Program-made: the position numbers and the translations under genes
Assembly: GCA_012517315.1 (NCBI GenBank)
Contig: JAAYVE010000005.1
Coordinates: 1 to 64,000, forward strand
DNA: 64,000 nt
Origin: Deltaproteobacteria bacterium
GTDB lineage: Bacteria > Desulfobacterota > Syntrophobacteria > Syntrophobacterales > Syntrophobacteraceae
Direction of reading: 5' to 3'
Notes under the pieces: generated by a model
Database searches by the model: none
The model's input: only the letters and a program-made list of their open reading frames with translations
What the model was told of the DNA's origin: nothing
Shown here: piece by piece, positions 1-9,434 of the stretch
How positions within the stretch are numbered: position 1 is the stretch's first letter
Layout of the letters: every line of letters starts with the position of its first letter

Positions 1-1
1 G

Positions 2-964
2 GAGCAGGAAAGCGTCATCGCCTTGAAAATCAGGTCCGCCCTTTGCGCCCCTCTCATCTATCGCGGGCGGATCTACGGGCTGGTCTATCTGGATCGCAAT
101 GTCCCCGGCGCATACAATGAGAAAGACTTGGAACTCCTGAAGACCATCGCCTTCATCCTTGCCCCTCTCGTGGAAAACGCCCGCTTGTGGTCCCAGCTGA
201 AGGAGCATTACGACCAGGCGATGGCAACCCTGCGAGCAACGGAAGCGAAACTCATCCAGAGAGAGCGGGAGGCGGCCTACATGAGGCTGGCACAGGCCAT
301 GGCCCACGAGATCAGGAATCCTCTCATGGGCATCGGGGGGCTTGTTCGAAGAATGCTTCAAAAAGAGGGGGGTTCCCCATGGGAAGAAAAACTCCGTACG
401 ATCCTGGGACTCGCTGAGCGAGTCGAACAGGTCATGAGGGATGTGGATGCGTTTGTGAGATTTCCCGAGCCGGAATTACACCTGGAGAGAATCGACGAGG
501 CCATCGGGCAGTGCCTGCAGGAGTGCGCCCACCATTGGCAAGAAAAAGGCATCCACCCGGTTCTCGAAATCCGCACCGCCCAACTGCTGGTTCCCTTGGA
601 CCGGCAGCTCTTCACCCATGCCTTTTCATTGCTTCTGAAAGAGATGCTGCCGGGTATTCCGGAGGAGTCCCCTTGCACCCTCACCCTTCAGGACCATGGC
701 AGGGAGATCGCCGTCCTCGCAGGGGAGGCGGCGATGGAGAAATGCACCGGCCAGCTCTACGATCAGGAATTGAAAAGAAGGCCCTGGAGCCTCAGCCTCT
801 TCCTCAACATCGCCCATAAAATCATCAGCGATCACGGGGGACGGATGTTCTTCGATCCCGAGGGGAATTCCCCCTACCCCTTCCTGATGACCCTGCGCAG
901 AACCATTCCGATGGCACCCCTGGAAAAGGTCCTTAACCCAACCCCTTCTCCAGGGGGTGAATGA
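2..964 (+). CDS. GAF-domain sensor histidine kinase, 5' end outside the window
   Basis: The reading frame is open to the left edge, so the true start lies outside; the internal TTG at 23 has no convincing ribosome site. The visible part begins inside a GAF fold (CAPLIYRGRIYGLVYLDR), followed by a short coiled linker and a HisKA dimerisation motif, MAHEIRNPLMGI, whose His is codon 305-307. The ATPase part is degenerate: the N-box region reads SLLLKEM without the usual Asn, while KIISDHGGRM resembles the end of a HATPase domain. It may therefore bind ATP poorly. The FHA and Ser/Thr kinase genes that follow suggest it belongs to the same signalling set, possibly as a GAF or FHA-GAF kinase. The family call is firm; activity and signal are unknown. 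Confidence 0.8.
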   Translation, partial: EQESVIALKIRSALCAPLIYRGRIYGLVYLDRNVPGAYNEKDLELLKTIAFILAPLVENARLWSQLKEHYDQAMATLRATEAKLIQREREAAYMRLAQAMAHEIRNPLMGIGGLVRRMLQKEGGSPWEEKLRTILGLAERVEQVMRDVDAFVRFPEPELHLERIDEAIGQCLQECAHHWQEKGIHPVLEIRTAQLLVPLDRQLFTHAFSLLLKEMLPGIPEESPCTLTLQDHGREIAVLAGEAAMEKCTGQLYDQELKRRPWSLSLFLNIAHKIISDHGGRMFFDPEGNSPYPFLMTLRRTIPMAPLEKVLNPTPSPGGE

Positions 965-974
965 AACAAGGGCC

Positions 975-1676
975 CTACTTGCCCGGCTTTCCCATGCCCT
1001 CCTGCATCCCCTTGAGGAACTCCCCCATCTTCCTTCCGGCCTCCTCGGGGGACATTTCCTCGATTTTGCCCATTTCCTTTTCCAGCTTGTCAAACTGCTT
1101 CGCATACTTCCTGGCGGTCATCTGGGAGCTGAGGGAGCCAAGGATCAGGAGGACGGCAAGGATCCCGAACACCGCCCAGGCCATTTTGGGAGCGACGTCA
1201 TGGACCTCCACGCTGGCGACAACCATGAGAAAGGTCATCCAGGCGATTCCGATGATGGGACCAATGTAAGGAATGACATTGAGAACGGTCGTCACGGGGG
1301 AAATGGCACCGGAGTAGGCGACACAGCGATACGCGCACTCGAATGACTGCTGGGAGCCAAGGAGTTTCCAAATGACGAACACGACGGCCGCACCTACGAA
1401 ACCGAAGATGGCGACAAGAATCGGTACCAGGACGATGGAGGCTCCCACGACGAACAGGGTGCCCGACACCCCCAGCCCAAAGACCCCCAGCAGGGTCTGC
1501 AGAATCCCGGAAATCAACCCCATGATCACCATGAACAGGAGCGGCTCCACGTATCCGCCCCCCCGTTGCATGTACCTGTAGAAACCCATGGGGTCCATGA
1601 TCACTTGGATCGCCGCATTCTTCACTGAAGTCAAGAAATCCTGAACGTTCATTCCCGCCAGGGAGTTGTTGCTCAT
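975..1676 (-). CDS. Yip1-family integral membrane protein
   Basis: This is a 233-residue polytopic membrane protein. The start at 1676 (MSNNSLAGM) is chosen over an ATG 33 nt upstream because AAGGAGG sits just before it. About five hydrophobic segments cover residues 45-185, with glycine-rich turns and the polar stretch SFECAYRCVAYSGA that is typical of Yip1/YIF1-like domains in bacteria. The C-terminal 50 residues are charged and probably cytoplasmic. No enzymatic motif is visible. It is convergent with the histidine kinase gene and follows the glycine-zipper gene on the same strand, so the two may be co-transcribed. Bacterial members of this family have no settled function. Confidence 0.7.
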   Translation of the reverse strand: MSNNSLAGMNVQDFLTSVKNAAIQVIMDPMGFYRYMQRGGGYVEPLLFMVIMGLISGILQTLLGVFGLGVSGTLFVVGASIVLVPILVAIFGFVGAAVVFVIWKLLGSQQSFECAYRCVAYSGAISPVTTVLNVIPYIGPIIGIAWMTFLMVVASVEVHDVAPKMAWAVFGILAVLLILGSLSSQMTARKYAKQFDKLEKEMGKIEEMSPEEAGRKMGEFLKGMQEGMGKPGK

Positions 1677-1741
1677 AAATGGGCCTCCTTCAGATTTCGA
1701 TCCTTGCACTCTGTCTCCTCACGATCCCCGCCGCCCGCTGC

Positions 1742-2413
1742 CTAAGGATTCGGGATCCTCTCCAGCCTGTATGCATAACCGGAATCGGTCGGAATGCGCG
1801 CGACCTTGAAGAAGGCTTCCTGCTGGCTGCTCTTGCCGGCGGCTTCCACGACGCCCTTCATGGCATAGTGCCCCCTGGGAAGATTCTTGGGGAACGTCAC
1901 CTCCTGCTCCGAATAGTAAGTCCCCGGCACCCGGTCAACGGTCTTGGGACCGATCTCCTTGAGCATTTCCTGCCCACTGATGATCTGCCTGCGCTCGGTC
2001 ACGGGAAGGGGCCGAGAGGGGTTGCGCTCGAGAATGGCATACGTCATCACCAGTTTTGAAGGTCGGCCCGGGACAATCACCTCCGGCTCGACGCGCACAT
2101 CCTCCACTCGCACCATAGCCCCCTGGCTCGGCTGATAGTCATACACCTGGGCCGTCTGCATGGCATTTCGCTCCTGCCGGTCCAGGTAATTGCCGATGAT
2201 CGCACCGGCGAGCGCCCCCACTGCAGCCCCCACTGCAGCCCCGATGAGAGCCCCTTTGGCATCCCCACCGATGGCTCCCCCCAAGATGGCTCCCGCAGCC
2301 CCCCCTGTAATTGCACCCAAACCGGCCCCGCGTCTGGACTGAGCGGCCCCGGTACTCCCTGCCGTCACCACCAGCAGGATGAGACACACCACTGCCGAAA
2401 GAATCCTTTTCAT
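1742..2413 (-). CDS. Exported glycine-zipper protein
   Basis: The 223-residue product starts at an ATG preceded by AAAGGAGG. It has an N-terminal signal peptide (MKRILSAVVCLILLVVTAGS) with no lipobox cysteine, so it looks periplasmic or outer-membrane inserted rather than a lipoprotein. Residues about 30-75 form an alternating Gly/Ala helix-hairpin (GGAAGAILGGAIGG, GAAVGAAVGALAGAIIG), the glycine-zipper pattern seen in OmpA-like and SlyB-type envelope proteins. The remaining 150 residues are soluble and beta-rich, with no motif I recognise. It lies between the PEGA kinase and the Yip1 gene, all on the minus strand, which is consistent with an envelope-related role. Confidence 0.7.
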   Translation of the reverse strand: MKRILSAVVCLILLVVTAGSTGAAQSRRGAGLGAITGGAAGAILGGAIGGDAKGALIGAAVGAAVGALAGAIIGNYLDRQERNAMQTAQVYDYQPSQGAMVRVEDVRVEPEVIVPGRPSKLVMTYAILERNPSRPLPVTERRQIISGQEMLKEIGPKTVDRVPGTYYSEQEVTFPKNLPRGHYAMKGVVEAAGKSSQQEAFFKVARIPTDSGYAYRLERIPNP

Positions 2414-2456
2414 GACTTGCCTCCTTTGTTTCCGCTATGAGCTGCCTGTCCGGTCC

Positions 2457-4880
2457 TCATTGACCGTTGATCTTCCGGTCCTTGTAAGGGCCCGTCACCC
2501 AGTCGTCTCCCGAAGGGGGAGGGGGCCTGAACGGAACCTCACCGGATTGCCTAGGCTTCTTCGGTTGCTCCGTCGGTTTCCGGGGGGGGGCAGGAGTCAG
2601 CTTTGCCTCCAGCGGATACTCCTGCGCCGCCACCAGTTGTACTTCTTTCTTCCAGTCCCGGTACTTGTTCAGGCTCATACGCACCTCATATTTGCCGGGA
2701 GACAGTCTCAGGCGGAGGGGGGTTTTGCCTTTGGCCACGCCGTTCACGTACACGCTGGCGTTCGGGGGATTGCTCAAGACGGAAAGGAAGGCATCTGTGG
2801 ACAAGGGTTTGAGGTCAATCTTGAACGGATATTCTCTGCCCTCTTCCAACTGAACCGTGTTCTCCCAGTCCTGGTGATCCGCCAGGGCCAGCCTGATGGT
2901 GTGTTTTCCACCGGGGGAAGCCAATTTCAGCGGCGTGACCCCCTGAGATTCGCCGTCGAGATAGACTCGGGCCCCCTGGGGATTGCTGTCAATCTGCAAT
3001 TCGGCTTTCCTCACCAAGGGTTTGAGTGTCGCCTGCAGAGGATATTCCCTCGGTTCGCGAATATCGACAGCGGTGGACCATTCTTCATGGCCTGGCAGGG
3101 TGACCCGGACCTTTCGCTGACCCATGGGAAGTTCCACCTTCACAGGCGCCTTCCCTTCCAGTTTCCCATCCACATAAACCTCGCCCCCCGGGGGACTCGT
3201 CGCCACCTGTAGGGTGGCCATGGCCAGAGCAGGTTTCAGCTCCACCCCCAAGGAATAAACCTTCTCCTCTTCCCATTTCACCACATCTACCCAGTCCAGA
3301 TATCCGCTCAGCTGCATGCGCACGTGGTATTGTCCGAGGGGAAGGGAAAGTTCCAGGGGAGTCTTTCCCTTCAGTTCGTTATTGACGTAAACGGATGCTC
3401 CTGCTGGATTCGTGTCGATTTTGCCCGTCGCCAGGCCGGGCCGGACGATTTTTTTCATCTCGGCAGACAGGGGATACTCTCTTGCCTCCGTCAGCAGGAC
3501 CGCCTCCTCCCATGGTTCATAGCCGGCAAGCTGCATTCTCACGGAATGCTTGCCCAGGGGAAGCTCAAGTCCAAGGGGTGTCTTCCCTTCTCCCACACCG
3601 TTCACAAAAACTTCGGCACCAGGGGGAGTGCTCTGCAGCTTGAGCCGGGCAAGATCGGAAAGAGGGCGGAGTTCTACCATGAGAGGGTACTCGATTTCCT
3701 GGTCGGCGAGGACTTCCCCATGCCATTCATTATAACCCGGCATCATCAACGTGATGGATTTTTTTCCCAGGGGCACCCGAAGATCTAGGGGGGTCTTTCC
3801 AGCCGACTCCCCGTCAACGTGAACCTCCGCCTCCGACGGAGCAGTCCTGATTTTGAGCACGGCGACCTTAACCGGAATTTCCTCTTTCCTGAACACCTCG
3901 CGCAGCCTGTTGACGGCTTCGCCCCAAAAACCAGGAAACAGGAAAGGGAGAGAACCCACGGAAATGAGTAAAAGAAGGAGGAACAGGAGAGGAAGATTAC
4001 CCTTTTTCTCCTTGCTTTCCGCCGGTGTCTTTTCCGCAGGGGCAACCGGCCTCAGCAGAGTCTCCTCGTATCCCTTGCAGGCGCGTAGCGCCGAAGCCAG
4101 TTCCTCGCCGCTGGAATAGCGATTTTCCGGATCCTTGCTCAGGCACTTCATGATGACCCGTGAAAGCCTGGGGTCCACTTCATTGTTCAACTGGGCGGGC
4201 TCAGCAGGCTCTGAATGGACGATCTCGTTGAAGAGCGTCACCAGGGTCTTGCCTTCTCTGCCGAAAGGTCTTTTTCCCGTGCTCAACTCGTAGAGGATCA
4301 CCCCGAGGGAAAACAAGTCCGATCTCCCGTCGATGGCATGCCCCAGAACCTGCTCGGGTGACATATAGGCGGGAGTCCCCAATATTTCGCCGTCCTGGGT
4401 CTGCAAGGTGGCCGAAGGGTCTTCGATGTGGGCGATGCCAAAGTCCGTGATTTTCACCTGCCCCTTGGGCTGGACCACGATGTTGCTCGGCTTGATGTCC
4501 CTGTGGATGACTCCTTTGCTGTGCGCATAATCCAGGGTTTCCGCCACCTGAATTCCCAAGTCCAGGATCTCATCGTAACTAAAAGTTTTTTCCTGCAAGA
4601 GTTCGTTGAGGGGTCTTCCCTCGAGAAACTCCATGGCGATGTAGATGGTCCCCTGGTCATCTCCGGCATCGTAGACCGTCACGATGTTGGGATGGGACAA
4701 GCGGCCGATGGCTTTCGCCTCCTTGACGAACCGCCGCACAAACGCCTCACTGGAGTGACGGTCCTGGCGCAGAACCTTGAGGGCAACGATGCGGTCGATC
4801 TGAGGATCATGCGCCTGGTAAACGACGCCCATCGAACCTTTGCCCAATTCCCTCAGGGTCTCGTAGCGGCCGTATTTCAT
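2457..4880 (-). CDS. Membrane Ser/Thr protein kinase with six PEGA repeats
   Basis: The 807-residue Hanks-type kinase starts at the ATG at 4880; a TTG 21 nt upstream is less likely because the paralogue at 12166 begins at the equivalent MRYGRYD. Residues 6-270 hold the kinase domain: glycine loop GKGSMG (13-18), catalytic Lys35, HRDIKPSN with Asp128, DFG, and the SPEQ activation segment. One transmembrane helix lies near residues 293-317. The C-terminal part, predicted outside the cytoplasm, contains six tandem PEGA repeats, each with the form NPxGAxVYVNG...GKTPL...LPLGxH..R..LxGY. PEGA units are associated with surface-layer or cell-wall binding, so this kinase may sense the envelope. It is divergent from the two-FHA gene at 5385, whose product could read its phosphothreonine output. 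Confidence 0.92.
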   Translation of the reverse strand: MKYGRYETLRELGKGSMGVVYQAHDPQIDRIVALKVLRQDRHSSEAFVRRFVKEAKAIGRLSHPNIVTVYDAGDDQGTIYIAMEFLEGRPLNELLQEKTFSYDEILDLGIQVAETLDYAHSKGVIHRDIKPSNIVVQPKGQVKITDFGIAHIEDPSATLQTQDGEILGTPAYMSPEQVLGHAIDGRSDLFSLGVILYELSTGKRPFGREGKTLVTLFNEIVHSEPAEPAQLNNEVDPRLSRVIMKCLSKDPENRYSSGEELASALRACKGYEETLLRPVAPAEKTPAESKEKKGNLPLLFLLLLLISVGSLPFLFPGFWGEAVNRLREVFRKEEIPVKVAVLKIRTAPSEAEVHVDGESAGKTPLDLRVPLGKKSITLMMPGYNEWHGEVLADQEIEYPLMVELRPLSDLARLKLQSTPPGAEVFVNGVGEGKTPLGLELPLGKHSVRMQLAGYEPWEEAVLLTEAREYPLSAEMKKIVRPGLATGKIDTNPAGASVYVNNELKGKTPLELSLPLGQYHVRMQLSGYLDWVDVVKWEEEKVYSLGVELKPALAMATLQVATSPPGGEVYVDGKLEGKAPVKVELPMGQRKVRVTLPGHEEWSTAVDIREPREYPLQATLKPLVRKAELQIDSNPQGARVYLDGESQGVTPLKLASPGGKHTIRLALADHQDWENTVQLEEGREYPFKIDLKPLSTDAFLSVLSNPPNASVYVNGVAKGKTPLRLRLSPGKYEVRMSLNKYRDWKKEVQLVAAQEYPLEAKLTPAPPRKPTEQPKKPRQSGEVPFRPPPPSGDDWVTGPYKDRKINGQ

Positions 4881-5384
4881 AGGGGAGCGTTTTCCTTCCA
4901 ACCTCGATGCAGCGAAGCTTTTTCCACGGAACGCCTTGCCGGCGAAGCCCGTTATGAGCGGGGCATAAGCTGTTGAATCGAGCCAATGCCGGAGCTGAGC
5001 AAAATTCTCTGTGTGTCAAACCAGTCCAATTTCAGGTGACCCCTGAGGACTCACGCACGAAAAAGCCCCGGAATTGCAGATGCAGAAATCATTTAACCAT
5101 AACCAAAATGAAAATGTATCTGAGGTGGAGGCGTAGTCAAGCAATTTCATCCCCCACTGTTTTCCCGGTCGTAACAGGCCCCGAAATGCAAATCCCCTTG
5201 TTCCGGGTGATATTTCCGGGAGTGTTCCGGCGCCGATTGCTCCATTGCGTGAAGAAATGCGCTCTTTCGTCTTTCAAAAGAGACTCCATATGAAATAGAA
5301 TTAGATAAGAGTTCGGCGTTTTCATGCAGACCACTTCTGAGCATGAGCATTTCTGATGAAAGAACCAAGTTAAGGATTCCCCGA
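4881..5384. other. Divergent intergenic region between kinase and FHA gene
   Basis: This stretch of about 500 bases separates two divergent signalling genes and is more AT-rich than the surroundings, notably 5080-5130 and 5265-5320. It probably contains both promoters. A weak candidate for the plus strand is TTTCAA at 5274 with TAGAAT 18 nt further on, but the match is poor. No ORF in it looks like a gene. An in-frame ATG at 5343 for the downstream gene lacks a good ribosome site. Confidence 0.5.
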
Positions 5385-7073
5385 ATGTTTCTCGCAAGGC
5401 TCATCGTGAAGGAAAACCCGGAAACCTCCTATCCCTTGGAGGACAGGGACTATGTGATCGGGCGCTCTGAGGAATGTGACATCCAGGTTCCAGACGGCTT
5501 CGTATCCAGAAGGCAAGCGAGGCTGACGTTCGACAAGGGTGCGTTCATTCTGGAAAATACCGGTAGCAATCCCATTTTTGTGAACAACAGAAAAGTGGAT
5601 CGACACGTCCTCGTGGACAGCGACCAGGTCACCATGGGCAAAACGGACTTCATATTTCGGCGGGAAGAAACCCCATCGGTTGCGTCAGAAACGGACGCCA
5701 CGGCACGTGAAGAAGCCGAAAAAGCCCCGTCCGTCGACACGGAGGAGGAAAAGACAGTCCTTTTCCAGGCCGGCTCACCGTCCCGTGAGGGTGCAAGGCT
5801 CGTCATCGCCACCCCCGGCGGGGAATCGAGGATCTATCCCTTGAAAACGCGCAAGCTTGTCATCGGAAGGGCCGCCGATGCAGACCTTCGGCTGGAAGAT
5901 CCCTCCGTCTCCAGGAGACACTGTGTCATCGAGCGGGAAAAAGGGGGGTATGTTCTCAAGAGCCTGACCTACACCAACCCTGTCACTATCGATGGCCAGC
6001 CCGTGAATGAAAAGCCCTTAGCTTCCGGAGACCATTTTCGTATCGGGGCATGCAGCGCGACGTTCCTCTCCGACCGCCCCGAAGATTACCCCACGAGGGA
6101 GGAGAAGGTCGTCCTCAATGGACGGGGAAGAGGACTCCTGGCGGCCGCACTGGTTGCCCTCGTCCTGCTCTCCGCGTCGGGCTACGGCCTCTACCGGTGG
6201 CTCTCGGCACCCTTAAAACTTCCGGAACAAACCCCGAAAACGTCACCAGAGGCGTCTTATGCGGACAGGTTCAAGACCGCTGCGGAACAAATCGAGGCAG
6301 GGGACTTCCCTTCCGCCCGGAACACCCTGGGGGTCCTCCTCCAGGAGAGGCTCACCCCGCAGGAGTTGCAGAAAGTGACCGAACTCCTCTCCCGCATTGC
6401 CATCCATGACGCCCAGCAGATGGCGGAGGCAGGCAACCTCAGGGAAGCCCGTCAACACCTCTCCGCGTTCCTGGCAAAATACGGGGCCGGGGAACAGTCA
6501 AAATCCGTTCAGGATCGGCTTGATCTCTACCGCCTTCAGTCCGCCCAGCAATTGGAAAGGGCGGGCGATCATCTTGGGGCGCTCAGGGAATTCTCGGCCA
6601 TCGCCGAGGACAGCACCGTCTATGACCAAGCCCAGCAAGCTCTCAGCCGGATCTGGCTCTCCTACCAGCAAAAGCAGGTTCCAACGCTTCCCATTCCTCA
6701 ACTCCTGGAACAGGCGGACGAACACTTCCGGGAAAAGCGCTACACCACCCCCGTCAACAACAACGCCTACGTCATCTATCAACTGATCCTCGCTACCGAT
6801 CCCCAAAACCCCGTCGCCAAAGAGCGCATCGAGCAGATGAAGGAGTTCTACCGTGAACACGGAGAGCGGTATTTCCAGCAGAAGCATCACACGGCTGCCC
6901 TCTCCTATTTTCAGAGATATGCCCTCATCGATCCTGATGACCCTGAAAACAGGGCCCGCATGGCCGAATGCAAGAGGCTCCTCCGAAAAGAGGGCGGCTC
7001 GCAGCGTTCCCCCGGGCCGGGGGATGACGGCCGTTCCGACGACCGCTTTCGTGACCTGCTTGAAGGAAAATAA
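5385..7073 (+). CDS. Membrane protein with two FHA domains and TPR-like C-terminus
   Basis: The start is placed at the ATG at 5385 because AAGGA lies 8 nt upstream and the first FHA strand (ARLIV) follows at once; an ATG at 5343 would add 14 residues. Two FHA domains occupy about residues 4-95 and 140-225, with the phosphopeptide-binding signatures GRSEECD...SRRQ and GRAADADL...SRRH. A membrane helix follows (GLLAAALVALVLLSASGYGLY), then about 300 residues of helical TPR-like repeats, so the FHA part is cytoplasmic and the repeats periplasmic. FHA domains bind phosphothreonine; the obvious partners are the two PEGA kinases. It is likely a scaffold carrying a kinase signal across the inner membrane. 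Confidence 0.88.
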   Translation: MFLARLIVKENPETSYPLEDRDYVIGRSEECDIQVPDGFVSRRQARLTFDKGAFILENTGSNPIFVNNRKVDRHVLVDSDQVTMGKTDFIFRREETPSVASETDATAREEAEKAPSVDTEEEKTVLFQAGSPSREGARLVIATPGGESRIYPLKTRKLVIGRAADADLRLEDPSVSRRHCVIEREKGGYVLKSLTYTNPVTIDGQPVNEKPLASGDHFRIGACSATFLSDRPEDYPTREEKVVLNGRGRGLLAAALVALVLLSASGYGLYRWLSAPLKLPEQTPKTSPEASYADRFKTAAEQIEAGDFPSARNTLGVLLQERLTPQELQKVTELLSRIAIHDAQQMAEAGNLREARQHLSAFLAKYGAGEQSKSVQDRLDLYRLQSAQQLERAGDHLGALREFSAIAEDSTVYDQAQQALSRIWLSYQQKQVPTLPIPQLLEQADEHFREKRYTTPVNNNAYVIYQLILATDPQNPVAKERIEQMKEFYREHGERYFQQKHHTAALSYFQRYALIDPDDPENRARMAECKRLLRKEGGSQRSPGPGDDGRSDDRFRDLLEGK

Positions 7074-7209
7074 ACAGGATCTCACGTTGCTGAGTTGATC
7101 AGATTGTGAATCCCCGTGCGGGGCATGTTTGAAATCCGCAAGGAATGGCGGGACCGGAGGTAAGCTCCCAGGGACCACATTCTCGCCGGCACGGGCACGC
7201 AGGCGGAGC

Positions 7210-8199
7210 CTACTCCGTTTGCGGCGACTGTTTCTGCAACCCCCGGAACACGTAAGCACTGGCCACCAGGGACAGGGGGATCGTGACGAAGAGCCCCACG
7301 CCGAGTGCAAGAAGCCCCAAGACGTTGATCCCCGTCAGGGCCAGGGCCAGCAAAAAAAGATCCAGTTTGACATTCCTCGTGATGGCGGCACTGCTCTTCA
7401 AGGATTCCCAGGGCCCCTTTCCCGCGTCCACGATGAAGTAGGCGAAAAACATGTATCGGATAGCCCATACCATCCCCGGAATGATGAAAAGAAGCAGGCC
7501 GGCAAATACGATGAGACCATAGAGAAGGGTCGCGAAAGAATACTTGAAGAAAAGCGGCATGCAGTCGAGGAGGTTGGAGAGATCGGGCTTCTCCCCGTCA
7601 CAAACGCGGAGACCGACCTTTATGCAGCCCATTGTGACCGTGGCTTCGATAATGAGGTCAACAGCCCTGAAAAGGACTAAGGTCACCGCTGGAGCACGTT
7701 CGGTCGCCACGTCTGCAAGGAAACACGGCACCAAGATGAGGAGAAAGCCCAAGGCCAGGAAAACGACAAAGAATCCCAAATGTCCCCTCACCCGGTCCCA
7801 GCCGAAACGAAAGGCTCCTCCGATAGGGAAGGGAGCGCCATGAGAGACAGGAACCGAACCGCCGGAGTGAAAAACGCCCGCAGGGAAAACCGCGCCCTCA
7901 CCGTTTGGGGCTGTGGTGACAGCGACCGTTTCCGGTGTCACGGGAACTGAGGATTCCTGAGTGTCAACCTCCTTCGCCCCGGGAGGAATCTTGCTGAAAA
8001 TGACACCGCAGCTTGTGCACTCATCTCCCGAGGGCTGACGCGCGCCGCACTTGGGGCATGTGATCCCTTCCTCCGGTTCAAGGGGGTGGACGGGGAACCG
8101 ATGTCCACATCCACCGCATCGGGCGACCGTGCCCTGGGCGGGCACGCGGGAGTCTTCGATCCGGTATTTCCGCCGGCATTGGGGACACTCAATGATCAC
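7210..8199 (-). CDS. MJ0042-type zinc-ribbon membrane protein
   Basis: The start is a GTG at 8199 with GGAGGAG 5-10 nt upstream; translation from there gives the classic family beginning (M/V)IIECPQCRRKYRI. Residues 1-35 form an MJ0042 zinc ribbon with CPQC and CGGC, and a second ribbon CPKC...CTSC lies near residues 48-65. A low-complexity linker leads to about six membrane segments (residues 145-320) resembling the polytopic YciC/GPDPase membrane domain. Total length is 329 residues. It sits 87 nt after the FHA gene at 8287 and is probably co-transcribed. It may be a regulatory membrane protein; the exact role cannot be read from sequence. Confidence 0.75.
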   Translation of the reverse strand: MIIECPQCRRKYRIEDSRVPAQGTVARCGGCGHRFPVHPLEPEEGITCPKCGARQPSGDECTSCGVIFSKIPPGAKEVDTQESSVPVTPETVAVTTAPNGEGAVFPAGVFHSGGSVPVSHGAPFPIGGAFRFGWDRVRGHLGFFVVFLALGFLLILVPCFLADVATERAPAVTLVLFRAVDLIIEATVTMGCIKVGLRVCDGEKPDLSNLLDCMPLFFKYSFATLLYGLIVFAGLLLFIIPGMVWAIRYMFFAYFIVDAGKGPWESLKSSAAITRNVKLDLFLLALALTGINVLGLLALGVGLFVTIPLSLVASAYVFRGLQKQSPQTE

Positions 8200-8286
8200 A
8201 AAGGTCTCCTCCAGGACCCGGTTGCGCCGGACAGAGCAATAGGGAGGCGAATCCCCGGTTCCCAGCAATCGCCATTGGGGTCGTGT

Positions 8287-9186
8287 CTACTTGAAGAGCC
8301 TTCGGAACACGGATTTCTTCTCCCGGTCCTCTTTCCCCTCCATCGCCCCCCCTGCGGCCTCATCCTTCCGACTTTGGCCGGGGAAGTCTCCGGATTCGGG
8401 AGATGACTCTTCAACCTCCGCCAGCCGACCCTCCCCCAGGAAGCGGAATACGGGGCCTTGGGGGCCGAGTTTCAGGAGATCCTGGAGACTGAGAGGGGAT
8501 GGCCGAAGACCGATAGCCTCCCCATTGACCTGGACCAGGCTTCGACCCGTGAGGTCCTTCACCCAGTATCGGTTCTGGGAGAAAAAGACCTGGGCGTGCA
8601 GGTCGAGTATGCCGGGGTGATCGATGGCAAACTGGCATTGGGGGTGTTTCCCGATGTTCACGGGAAGTTGCTTGTAGGAGCGCAGCGTCGGGCCATACTG
8701 GAAAACCAAGGGCGCGCTCACCGGCTGAGGAAGGACATCTCCTTCATCCGGGGCAACCGGGGCGATGGGCGGGGACTCCCTGCCGGCAATTTCCGGTCGC
8801 TCCCTTGCGGGCATCGCTTCCTGTGCCTTGGCTAAAGGAGCCGGAGAAGGCCGCTGATCCTGTTCCCTCATTTGGGTCAGGAAGCTCACTTTCGGCCCTC
8901 CCTCAGAGAAAATAAGGACATCCCCGTTTTTGAGGAAAGCCTCTTCCACCCGCTTTCCGTTGACGAAAGTCCCGTTGGTGCTGTGATCGGTCAGTTTGAA
9001 TCGATTGCCGTCCCGCACAATGTCGGCATGTTTGCGGGAGACGACGGTGAGGTCGGCGGGAAAGCGGATTTGACATTCCGGACTCCTGCCGATGGATATC
9101 ACCGGGTCCGTGAATTCCTGGATCTGCCCCTTCATCGGTCCCTGCAGGTGCACCAGTTGAACAACAATGACGGGAGCTTGTTTCAT
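8287..9186 (-). CDS. Cytoplasmic protein with two FHA domains
   Basis: The 299-residue protein has no signal peptide or membrane helix. The N-terminal FHA domain (residues about 5-105) carries every hallmark: SIGRSPECQIRF, VSRKHA, DHSTNGTFVNG. A Pro/Ala-rich linker follows. The second FHA-like domain (about 155-255) is degenerate: IGKHPQCQFAI replaces the GR(S) loop and LDLHAQV replaces SRxH, so it may have lost phospho-binding. The C-terminus is highly charged. It is divergent from the PP2C gene and upstream of the zinc-ribbon gene, as expected of a reader in the same phospho-signalling circuit. Confidence 0.88.
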   Translation of the reverse strand: MKQAPVIVVQLVHLQGPMKGQIQEFTDPVISIGRSPECQIRFPADLTVVSRKHADIVRDGNRFKLTDHSTNGTFVNGKRVEEAFLKNGDVLIFSEGGPKVSFLTQMREQDQRPSPAPLAKAQEAMPARERPEIAGRESPPIAPVAPDEGDVLPQPVSAPLVFQYGPTLRSYKQLPVNIGKHPQCQFAIDHPGILDLHAQVFFSQNRYWVKDLTGRSLVQVNGEAIGLRPSPLSLQDLLKLGPQGPVFRFLGEGRLAEVEESSPESGDFPGQSRKDEAAGGAMEGKEDREKKSVFRRLFK

Positions 9187-9284
9187 GGTCTCTTCACCGA
9201 CCGCCCGGAAAGAGATTCATCGCAAAAGGTCTTCCACCCGGCTCCACAAGGCGGCATGGGGGCTTTCACCCTAATACGAAAGCC

Positions 9285-9314
9285 TTGCAGAAGCGCCGCA
9301 ATATTTTTTATTAT
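9285..9314 (+). promoter_or_regulatory. Candidate promoter of the PP2C gene
   Basis: TTGCAG (9285-9290) is followed after 18 nt by TATTAT (9309-9314) in a locally AT-rich patch. Transcription would start near 9320, leaving about 115 nt of leader. The match to the sigma-70 consensus is moderate. Confidence 0.4.
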
Positions 9315-9434
9315 AGACTCACATCGGCGATCCGTGCAATCGGTGTTTGCACGATGACAGGACCCCTGAGGTCCTGACTTCCAACCCGTGAATGCCTTTC
9401 AGAAGGGCGGTGCAGGCCCTGAACGAGTCTGGCC